Made by a program: the position numbers and the translations under genes. From contig CAVSIP010000003.1 in assembly GCA_963728075.1 (NCBI GenBank), positions 434,001 to 498,000 of the forward strand: DNA of 64,000 nt, in the 5' to 3' direction. Below, in pieces: positions 17,160 to 23,900 of this stretch; position 1 is the stretch's first letter, and each line of letters begins with the position of its first letter. The notes under the pieces were generated by a model. It was not told the DNA's origin. It saw only the letters and a list, made by a program, of their open reading frames with translations, and searched no databases. The stretch comes from CAVSIP01 sp963728075 (GTDB lineage: Bacteria > Actinomycetota > Actinomycetes > JAFAQI01 > DASSKL01).

Positions 17160-19370
17160 ATGGACAGCACTCACCTCCTCGACGGGCTCAACCCGCAGCA
17201 ACGCCTCGCGACGGTCCACGCCGGCGGCCCACTGCTCGTCATCGCCGGAGCCGGCTCGGGCAAGACCCGGGTGCTCACCCACCGCATCGCCTGGCTGCTC
17301 GGCGAACGAGGGGTGCAGCCCGGCGAGGTCCTGGCGATCACGTTCACGAACAAGGCCGCCGGGGAGATGAAGGAACGGGCGGCCTCCCTCATCGGCCCGC
17401 GTGCCCGCGCCATGTGGGTGTCGACGTTCCACTCCGCGTGCGTGCGGATCCTGCGCGCGGAGGGCAAGCGCCTGGGCTTCACCAGCTCGTTCTCCATCTA
17501 CGACGCCGACGACGCGCGCCGGGCCATGACCGCGGTCGTGCGCGAGCTGGACCTCGACCCCAAGCGCTTCGCGCCGCGTGCCCTCGCCGCCCAGGTGAGC
17601 AACGCGAAGAACGAGCTGCTCGACTGGGAGACCTACCGGTCGCAGGCGGCCAACACCACCGAGCAGACGGTCGCCGAGGCGTACGCGCTCTACCAGCGAC
17701 GGCTGCGCGAGGCGAACGCGCTGGACTTCGACGACCTGATCATGACCACCGTCAACCTGCTCCAGCTGTTCCCGGACGTGGCGGAGCACTACCGGCGCCG
17801 GTTCCGCCACGTGCTCGTCGACGAGTACCAGGACACCAACCACGCCCAGTACGTGCTCGTCCGCGAGCTGGTGGGTCGCGACGGTGAGGGGCCGGTGCCG
17901 CCGGCGGAGCTGTGCGTCGTCGGCGATGCCGACCAGTCGATCTATGCGTTCCGCGGAGCGACCATCCGCAACATCCTCGCGTTCGAGGAGGACTACCCGT
18001 CCGCGACGGTGGTGCTGCTCGAGCAGAACTACCGCTCGACGCAGACCATCCTGTCGGCGGCGAACGCGGTGATCTCCCGCAACCCCGACCGCAAGCCGAA
18101 GAACCTCTGGTCGGAGGCCGGCCCGGGGGCGCCGATCACCGGCTACGTCGGGGACAACGAGCACGACGAGGCCTCGTTCGTGGCCACCGAGGTGGACCGG
18201 CTCACCGACGAGGAGGACGTGCAGCCCGGCGACATCGCGGTGTTCTACCGGACCAACGCGCAGTCACGCGTCTTCGAGGAGGTGTTCGTCCGGGTCGGCC
18301 TGCCGTACCGCGTGGTCGGCGGCGTCCGCTTCTACGAGCGTCGCGAGGTCCGGGACGCGCTCGCCTACCTGCGGGTGCTGGCCAACCCGGCCGACACCGT
18401 CTCGCTCCGCCGGATCCTCAACGTCCCCAAGCGGGGTATCGGGGACCGGGCCGAGGCCTGCGTGCAGGCGCTGGCCGAGCGCGAGCGGATGCCCTTCGCC
18501 GACGCCCTGCGGCAGGCTGCGGACGCGCCGGGCATCGCCACCCGGTCGCTGAACGCCATCGAGGGCTTCGTCACGCTGCTCGACGAGCTGCGCTCCGTGG
18601 CCGAGACCGCCGGGCCGGCGGTCGTCCTGGAGCAGGTGCTGGCACGCAGCAGCTACCTCGCGGAGCTGCAGGCCAGCTCCGACCCGCAGGACGAGGGGCG
18701 CGTCGAGAACCTGGAGGAGCTGCTCGCGGTGACCCGCGAGTTCGAGGAGCGGGTGCCGGACGGCACGCTCGCCGAGTTCCTCGAACAGGTGGCGCTGGTA
18801 GCCGACGCGGACGAGATCCCCGACGACGACGGCACCGGCGGCGTGGTGACGCTCATGACGCTGCACACCGCCAAGGGGCTGGAGTTCCCGGTGGTGTTCC
18901 TCACCGGGATGGAGGACGGGGTCTTCCCGCACCTGCGGTCGCTGGGGGACCCGGACGAGCTCGCGGAGGAGCGCCGGCTGGCCTACGTCGGGATCACCCG
19001 CGCGGAGCGGCGGCTCTACCTCAGCCGCGCGGTCGTGCGGTCGGCGTGGGGCGCGCCGTCGTACAACCCCCGGTCACGGTTCCTCGACGAGATCCCGGCC
19101 GAGCTGGTCGAATGGCAGGGACGCACCGAGCCGGCCGCCACGACCGTGGCGCGCAGCGTCGCCACCGCGCGCCCGCGGGCGGCGGGCCCGGGCTCGCGCC
19201 CGGTCGTCGCGCTGGCGGCCGGGGACCGGGTCACCCACGACACGTTCGGTCTCGGCACGGTCGTCGCCACGGCCGGTGCGGCCGACAAGGCCGAGGCGAC
19301 CATCGACTTCGGCGGTGAGGTGGGCACCAAACGGCTGCTGCTGCGGTACGCGCCCGTGCAGAAGCTGTGA
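17160..19370 (+). CDS. pcrA: ATP-dependent DNA helicase PcrA (UvrD/Rep family)
   Basis: SF1A 3'-5' helicase of 736 aa for repair and for removing stalled complexes. Motif I AGAGSGKTR is at about residues 30-38, motif II VDEYQDTNHAQY, motif III GDADQSIYAFRGA, motif IV QNYRSTQTIL and motif VI YVGITRAERRLYLSR. The C-terminal ~50 residues (GDRVTHDTFGLGTVVA) form the Tudor-like RNA-polymerase-binding domain of PcrA. Start ATG 17160 is 11 nt after TAGGCT. The last 297 bp overlap the antisense end of the convergent PAP2 gene. Relatives also pair pcrA with an M23 peptidase gene, as here. Confidence 0.96.
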   Translation: MDSTHLLDGLNPQQRLATVHAGGPLLVIAGAGSGKTRVLTHRIAWLLGERGVQPGEVLAITFTNKAAGEMKERAASLIGPRARAMWVSTFHSACVRILRAEGKRLGFTSSFSIYDADDARRAMTAVVRELDLDPKRFAPRALAAQVSNAKNELLDWETYRSQAANTTEQTVAEAYALYQRRLREANALDFDDLIMTTVNLLQLFPDVAEHYRRRFRHVLVDEYQDTNHAQYVLVRELVGRDGEGPVPPAELCVVGDADQSIYAFRGATIRNILAFEEDYPSATVVLLEQNYRSTQTILSAANAVISRNPDRKPKNLWSEAGPGAPITGYVGDNEHDEASFVATEVDRLTDEEDVQPGDIAVFYRTNAQSRVFEEVFVRVGLPYRVVGGVRFYERREVRDALAYLRVLANPADTVSLRRILNVPKRGIGDRAEACVQALAERERMPFADALRQAADAPGIATRSLNAIEGFVTLLDELRSVAETAGPAVVLEQVLARSSYLAELQASSDPQDEGRVENLEELLAVTREFEERVPDGTLAEFLEQVALVADADEIPDDDGTGGVVTLMTLHTAKGLEFPVVFLTGMEDGVFPHLRSLGDPDELAEERRLAYVGITRAERRLYLSRAVVRSAWGAPSYNPRSRFLDEIPAELVEWQGRTEPAATTVARSVATARPRAAGPGSRPVVALAAGDRVTHDTFGLGTVVATAGAADKAEATIDFGGEVGTKRLLLRYAPVQKL

Positions 19371-20144
19371 GACCGTCGCCAGGACCGCCCGGCGGGTCGT
19401 GGCCAGTCGCCCGGCGGCGGCGTAGGACACCGCCACCAGCAACGCCCCCGCGACCACGTCGGTGACGAAGTGGTTCGCGGTGGCGAACACCACGAACGCC
19501 GTCAGCAGCGGGTGCAGCGCCAGCAGGACCCGCTGCCAGACCCGGCGCAGCACGTCGCCGATCGCCACCGCCGCCCAGACCGCCCACGCGATGTGCAGCG
19601 ACGGCACCGCCGCGTAGATGTTGGCCGCCGAGGGCTCCAGCGACCCGACGTGGAACGGGTCGAGCAGCGCCACCGAGTCGACGTAGCCGGGCAGCAGCCT
19701 GGGCGGCGCCACCGGGTACAACCAGAACACGGCGAACGCCACAGCGCAGGCCAGGAACAGCACGTTGCGGTGCCGCAGGTAGGCCGCGGGCCGCCAGATG
19801 AACAGCACCACGAGCGCGCCCATCGTGACCAGGACGTGAGCCACGACGTAGTAGTAGGCGGAGAACAGCTCCAGCGCGTGGATGCCGGAGACCCACCCGT
19901 TCACCGTGCTGGTGAGGTGGCCGGCTGTGTCCAGCCAGGACGTGCTGATGTCCCGGGCGTGGTCGAGCGCCGTACGGGCCGTGTCAGGCCGCAGGTTGCG
20001 GGTCGCGTCGTAGCCCCAGTAGAACAGCGCGATCATGCCGAGCTGGGCCCACCAGCGTGGTCGCCCCCTGGTGCGGCGCAGCCGCGTCAGGGCGGCCAGT
20101 GGCGGTCCCGAGGTTGTGGCGGGGGCGGGTGCTCCGTGAGGCAC
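19074..20144 (-). CDS. PAP2-family (Aur1-like) membrane phosphatase/phosphotransferase
   Basis: About 255 N-terminal residues form a PAP2-superfamily membrane protein: several helices (HVLVTMGALVVLFIW, NVLFLACAVAFAVFWLYPV) and catalytic motifs AAVPSLHIAW and ANHFVTDVVAGALLVA (His and Asp of the C3 motif). Such proteins act on lipid phosphates or transfer head groups. Start GTG 20144 has a strong GGGAGG site. No stop occurs before pcrA: the frame continues about 99 codons antisense to pcrA and ends at 19074. This arginine-rich tail looks like shadow sequence, so the original stop may have been lost. Confidence 0.82.
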   Translation of the reverse strand: MPHGAPAPATTSGPPLAALTRLRRTRGRPRWWAQLGMIALFYWGYDATRNLRPDTARTALDHARDISTSWLDTAGHLTSTVNGWVSGIHALELFSAYYYVVAHVLVTMGALVVLFIWRPAAYLRHRNVLFLACAVAFAVFWLYPVAPPRLLPGYVDSVALLDPFHVGSLEPSAANIYAAVPSLHIAWAVWAAVAIGDVLRRVWQRVLLALHPLLTAFVVFATANHFVTDVVAGALLVAVSYAAAGRLATTRRAVLATVSQLLHGRVPQQQPFGAHLTAEVDGRLGLVGRTGRGDDRAETERVVGDPVPGRQRDDRARARARRPRARGGDAARHGRGGRLGASLPFDQLGRDLVEEP

Positions 20145-20192
20145 GCTCCCACCTCCCTTGACGGCCCGGGAGCGGGTTGCGCCGCCCCCTTC

Positions 20193-20876
20193 TCAGATTC
20201 CCACGCCGTGCTGGCGAAGGAACGTCAGCGGGTTCACCGGCGATCCGCCGATCCGCACCTCGAAGTGCAGGTGCGGCCCGGTCGCGTCACCCGTTGCCCC
20301 GACGTAGCCGATCACGTCCCCCGCATGGACGGTTCCCCCTGTGCGGGCGAACCGGCTCATGTGACCGTAGCGGGTTTCGGTGCCGTCCCAGTCCCGAATG
20401 ACGATCAATCGTCCGTAGCCGGACTCCCAGCCGGCGAACGCCAGCGTGCCGTCGGTCGCGGCCACGATCGGCGCGTCGTAGCCGGCGGCGATGTCGATGC
20501 CCTCGTGCATGCGGCCCCACCGCATGCCGAACAGCGAGCTGAGCGGTCCGTGTGCCGGGAGCACCCAGGTGCGGGCCGGCCGGGCCGCGTCCCGGCTCGC
20601 CCGGGCGGCCGGTCGGGCCGTGGCCGGCATGGGCGCCGGCGGCAGCACGGCGGCCGGCCGCTCGTCGAGCGGCCGGCCGTCGGCGTGCAGGGCGGCGTCC
20701 AGCGACGTCGCGCTGGACACGGCGGCCATGGTCGCGTTCGCGGGCGTGTGCGCGGCGAGGCTCCCCAGGACCGTCACGGCGACGACGGCCGACGGCGCGA
20801 GCACGAGCGCCGCGACGACGGAGGAGACGTCGACCGGGCGACGGCGGGCACGGCGCAGTCTCAGCGGCTTCGGCAC
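20193..20876 (-). CDS. M23 family metallopeptidase (LytM-type), membrane-anchored or secreted
   Basis: 227-aa cell-wall endopeptidase. After a basic N-terminus there is one hydrophobic helix (SSVVAALVLAPSAVVAVTVLG, about 18-40), a Pro/Ala-rich linker to about 100, then the M23 domain. Zinc ligands are visible in MHEGIDIAAG (H and D) and in HLHFEV. It should cut peptidoglycan cross-links outside the membrane. Start GTG 20876 has no clear ribosome site. A GTAAC-N6-GTTAC element lies about 110 bp upstream. An M23 gene also follows pcrA in mycobacteria. Confidence 0.88.
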   Translation of the reverse strand: MPKPLRLRRARRRPVDVSSVVAALVLAPSAVVAVTVLGSLAAHTPANATMAAVSSATSLDAALHADGRPLDERPAAVLPPAPMPATARPAARASRDAARPARTWVLPAHGPLSSLFGMRWGRMHEGIDIAAGYDAPIVAATDGTLAFAGWESGYGRLIVIRDWDGTETRYGHMSRFARTGGTVHAGDVIGYVGATGDATGPHLHFEVRIGGSPVNPLTFLRQHGVGI

Positions 20877-20983
20877 GGTGGCGTTTGTCCCTCGTCCGGT
20901 GCGGGCAGGGACTGCCTGGCGGCTCGTCGAGTGGCCGGGCGGCAGCCTGCCCTGCGGCTCTGGTCGGAATACCGGTCGCCACT

Positions 20984-20999
20984 GTAACCAGTTCGTTAC
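20984..20999. promoter_or_regulatory. GTAAC-N6-GTTAC element upstream of the M23 peptidase gene
   Basis: Inverted repeat GTAAC(20984-20988)-N6-GTTAC(20995-20999). The pentamers are 11 bp apart, which suits an OmpR-type regulator binding one face of DNA. It resembles GTNAC-type motifs described for MtrA, which controls peptidoglycan hydrolases in actinobacteria. The link is an inference. Confidence 0.35.
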
Positions 21000-21015
21000 C
21001 GAGAGCGGGGGCAGG

Positions 21016-21038
21016 GGGCCCGGATTTCTCCCGGGCCC
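21016..21038 (-). terminator. hairpin downstream of the lipase gene
   Basis: GGGCCCGG (21016-21023) pairs with CCGGGCCC (21031-21038) around a 7-nt loop, 10 nt past the lipase stop on the minus strand. It lies before the M23 gene and probably ends the lipase transcript. Confidence 0.65.
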
Positions 21039-21047
21039 GGGGTCACC

Positions 21048-21959
21048 TCAGCGCGAGCGACCCACGGCCGCCCGCTCCGTCGGCGCGGGGACGGCACCGG
21101 CGTCCCGCTCACCCGGCCGTGGAGCAGCCGGTGCACGGCCCTCGCCGAGGGACGTGACCCCGCGGTGCAGGATCTCCCCGTCCGCGGTGAGGTGGGCCAG
21201 CGTGCTCGCGAGCTCGTGGACGACCCGCCGGTTGATGGGCAGGGAGATGTGGCCCACCCCTCGGACCTGGACGTTGCGCGCCCGCAGGTCGGGGTGGTCC
21301 ACCCGCGCGTGGTGGCGCGGCAGCATCGCCTGGTCGAGGTCGCTCCAGAAGGCGACGATGCGCGTGCGGCAGGTCGGTGCAGGCTCGGCCAGCTCGCCCA
21401 GCAGCCGGCTGCCCGGCACGATCTGCCGGCACACGCGGCGCGGCACCGTGCGAGCGGCGTGGGTGCCGCTGTGCGGGGACCCCAGCGTCACCAGGGTGTG
21501 CACCCGCGCGTCCCCGCCCAGCCGCTGCACGTAGTAGCGGCCGATGACGCCGCCCAGCGAGTGGCCCACGAGGTGGATGCGTTCGTACCCCGTCTCGGCG
21601 CACAGCCGCTCCACCTGCGCGGCGAGCAGGTGGGCCGCCTCCCGTACGTCGCGAAGGAAGGGGGAGTAGTTCATCGTCCGGATCTCGCCGAAACCGCGCC
21701 GGCGCAGGGAGCGCCGCAGGACGGTGAAGATCGAGCGGTTGTCCGCGAAGCCGTGCAGCAGCAGGATCGGCGTTCCAGCGGCCTCCGGCGCGCTCACCAC
21801 CAGGCTGCGCTGCTCGGGGGTCAGCCCGTCGAGCGTGTACCGCTCCAGGCCGTGACGGCTGCTCTCAGCCGCCACCCCGAACGGGTACATCGCGACGTGC
21901 GTGGCGATCCACGCGGTCTCGATCGCCGCCCCCCGCAGTGTCGCGAGCACCTGCCGCAT
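21048..21959 (-). CDS. alpha/beta-hydrolase, lipase/PGAP1-like family
   Basis: 303-aa alpha/beta-hydrolase. The oxyanion motif LLLHGFADN and nucleophile elbow VGHSLGGVIGRYYVQ (Ser in GHSLG) are clear, with GSPHSGTHAA following as in triacylglycerol lipases; the catalytic His is probably in GVGHISLPIN. I chose ATG 21959 because AGGAGG sits 7 nt upstream; a longer in-frame reading would run through a perfect CRP-like site. No signal peptide is evident, though a hydrophobic segment near residues 5-20 may attach it to the membrane. Substrate unknown. Confidence 0.85.
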   Translation of the reverse strand: MRQVLATLRGAAIETAWIATHVAMYPFGVAAESSRHGLERYTLDGLTPEQRSLVVSAPEAAGTPILLLHGFADNRSIFTVLRRSLRRRGFGEIRTMNYSPFLRDVREAAHLLAAQVERLCAETGYERIHLVGHSLGGVIGRYYVQRLGGDARVHTLVTLGSPHSGTHAARTVPRRVCRQIVPGSRLLGELAEPAPTCRTRIVAFWSDLDQAMLPRHHARVDHPDLRARNVQVRGVGHISLPINRRVVHELASTLAHLTADGEILHRGVTSLGEGRAPAAPRPGERDAGAVPAPTERAAVGRSR

Positions 21960-21974
21960 GGATGCACCTCCTGG

Positions 21975-21990
21975 TGTGACGACTATCACA
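21975..21990. promoter_or_regulatory. perfect CRP/GlxR-type operator at the lipase promoter
   Basis: TGTGA-CGACTA-TCACA fits TGTGA-N6-TCACA at all ten defined positions. It lies 16 bp before the lipase ATG on the minus strand, and the segment GATAGT within it could be the -10 box. Binding there would block initiation, so repression is the likeliest effect. The regulator gene is not in the window. Confidence 0.6.
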
Positions 21991-22028
21991 TCGGCAGGCC
22001 TACCCACGGAGGTAAGAACGACGACACG

Positions 22029-23414
22029 TCATAACGATCCGGGCACTCCGCTGCTCCAGCGGTGCCGCCGTCGAGCCTGCCGCGACGCCGGTTCCTGCCC
22101 GGCGAGGGCACGCAGGCGGACGGCCACGTCCCGGCGCAGCGGCTCCACCGCCCCGGACGCCGGTTCGGCGAACCCCAGCCGGTGCAGGTCCGCGGGCGTG
22201 ACGGCCATGCGGTCCGCCGCGGTCGCGGCGTCGACACGCAGGGCCGAGCCGGCGCCCTCCGGGCCGAGCGCCGCGAAGTAGCCGCTCTCCGTGACGAGCA
22301 CCTCGTCGGCGACCGCTCCGGCGAGCGCACCGCCGGAACCGCCCTCGCCGTGCACGACGGCCAGCGTCGCGGAGCGGCAGCGCAGCAGCTCCACCATCGC
22401 GGCGCCGATCGCCGGAGCGACACCGGCCGCCTCGCTGCGGGCGGTGGGGTCAGCGCCCGGGGTGTCCACGAGCGTGAGGAGGTCGGCGCCGAGGCGGTCG
22501 GCCAGCCGGGTGGCGCGCGTGAACAGCGCGTACCCCGCCGGGGTCGGCCGTCCGCCGTGCCGAGCGGCGAGTGCCACCCCCACCGTCCGCCGGCCCGCGG
22601 CGCTGCGGCCGAGCACGGCACGGACCGACGCGTCGCCGCCGCGCAGCTCCACCGGGTCGTCGAGCAGCGCGTCGAGCAGCGTGCCGCCGTCGGGACGGTC
22701 CTGCTCGCGGGCCGCCCGCACCTGCTCCCACCCGCCTCGCGTCGGGGGCGCCGCGGCCGGCGGTGGCTCGACGGCCCCGTCGGTGTCCGGTGCCAGCGCC
22801 CGCAGCGTCGCCGCGAGCCGCGGCCCGACCTGCTCGCCGGGGACCGCTGCGTCGACCAGCCCCGCCGCGAGCGCGCCGTCCGCGGTGTGGCTGCCCGCCG
22901 GGACGGGTTCGCCGGTCATCGCCTCGACCACGCGTGGCCCGGTGAACCCCACGGTCGCGCCGGACACGGCGACCCGCAGGTCGGCCAGCGTGCTCATGAC
23001 CACCCAGATGCCGCCGGTGGTCGGGTGGTCGACCACGGCCACGTGCGGCACCTGCGCTGCGGCGAGCTGATCGAGGGCCAGTGCGGCGCGTGGGATGCCG
23101 ACGAGCGCCGCCACGCCCTCCTGGAGCCGGGTGCCGCCGGTACGGACGAACGACACCAGAGGCAGCCGCGCCGTCGCCGCTCGGTCGCACGCCACCGCGA
23201 AGGTGGCGGCTTCCGCGGTGCCGAACGTGCCGCCGTACGCCGTGAAGTCCCAGACGCAGGCGACCACACGGTGGCCGGCCACCGGCCCCTCGCCCCACCG
23301 CAGCGCAGGCCGTGGCTCGTACCCCGGCCAGCCCAGGGGGTTGCCGCCGCCGGCATCGACCGCCGACAGCTGCAGGTCGCGAAGCAGGGCATCCCGCCAG
23401 TCCACATCAGGCAC
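22029..23414 (-). CDS. acyl-CoA carboxylase carboxyltransferase, fused beta/alpha (AccD-AccA-like)
   Basis: 461-aa crotonase-fold carboxyltransferase with two homologous halves. The N-half holds SFVRTGGTRLQEGVAALVG and DHPTTGGIWVVMSTLADLRVA (AccD-like). The C-half holds DTPGADPTARSEAAG and VHGEGGSGGALA (AccA-like). It lacks the zinc-ribbon N-terminus of AccD and begins with WRDALLRDLQLSAVD. The partner biotin carboxylase could be the AccA encoded at 48222-49979. Start GTG 23414, divergent from the B12-binding subunit gene. Substrate (acetyl- or another acyl-CoA) cannot be read from sequence. Confidence 0.82.
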   Translation of the reverse strand: MPDVDWRDALLRDLQLSAVDAGGGNPLGWPGYEPRPALRWGEGPVAGHRVVACVWDFTAYGGTFGTAEAATFAVACDRAATARLPLVSFVRTGGTRLQEGVAALVGIPRAALALDQLAAAQVPHVAVVDHPTTGGIWVVMSTLADLRVAVSGATVGFTGPRVVEAMTGEPVPAGSHTADGALAAGLVDAAVPGEQVGPRLAATLRALAPDTDGAVEPPPAAAPPTRGGWEQVRAAREQDRPDGGTLLDALLDDPVELRGGDASVRAVLGRSAAGRRTVGVALAARHGGRPTPAGYALFTRATRLADRLGADLLTLVDTPGADPTARSEAAGVAPAIGAAMVELLRCRSATLAVVHGEGGSGGALAGAVADEVLVTESGYFAALGPEGAGSALRVDAATAADRMAVTPADLHRLGFAEPASGAVEPLRRDVAVRLRALAGQEPASRQARRRHRWSSGVPGSL

Positions 23415-23463
23415 GGCCGGTTACTCTCCCATCCGAAGCGTGCTGGTCGGTGAGGAGGCGGCG

Positions 23464-23892
23464 ATGCCGGCAGGGAACGGAGGGCGCGGCGCCCCGATCC
23501 GGATCATCGTCGCGAAGCCCGGCCTCGACGGGCACGACCGGGGCGCGAAGGTGGTCGCCCGCGCGCTGCGCGACGCGGGCATGGAGGTCATCTACACCGG
23601 CCTGCACCAGACCCCGGAGCAGATCGTCGAGGCGGCCGTCCAGGAGGACGCGGACGCCGTGGGCCTGTCGGTGCTGTCCGGTGCGCACATGACGCTGTTC
23701 CAGCGGGTGATCGACCTGCTCGACGAGCGGGACGCGGCGGACATCCTCGTGTTCGGCGGCGGCATCATCCCCGACGGCGACATCCCGGCGCTGAAGGAGA
23801 TGGGCGTCGCCGAGGTCTTCACCCCCGGCACGCCCACCCAGCGGATCGTGGACTGGGTGCTGGCGCACGTCTCACCGCGGCCGGCCGCCTGA
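23464..23892 (+). CDS. acyl-CoA mutase small subunit, cobalamin-binding (IcmB/MutB C-terminal-like)
   Basis: 142-aa stand-alone B12-binding domain. The cobalamin signature D22-x-H24-x-x-G27 is in KPGLDGHDRGAK, followed by SVLSGAHMT and GGGIIPDGDIPALKE (the SxL and GG motifs). It closely resembles what I recall of the Streptomyces isobutyryl-CoA mutase small subunit IcmB. ATG 23464 has GAGGAGG at 23451-23457. The matching large subunit, lacking this domain, is encoded 19 kb away at 42830. Together they would isomerise a branched acyl-CoA to its linear form by a radical mechanism. Confidence 0.9.
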   Translation: MPAGNGGRGAPIRIIVAKPGLDGHDRGAKVVARALRDAGMEVIYTGLHQTPEQIVEAAVQEDADAVGLSVLSGAHMTLFQRVIDLLDERDAADILVFGGGIIPDGDIPALKEMGVAEVFTPGTPTQRIVDWVLAHVSPRPAA

Positions 23893-23900
23893 CCGGCGGC

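Noticed and set aside
20877..21000. ydaO/c-di-AMP riboswitch before the M23 peptidase gene
   Set aside because: Context fits, and there is a CCCTGCCCGCACC stretch, but I could not align the conserved core or both required repeats. An Infernal search with the ydaO model would settle it.
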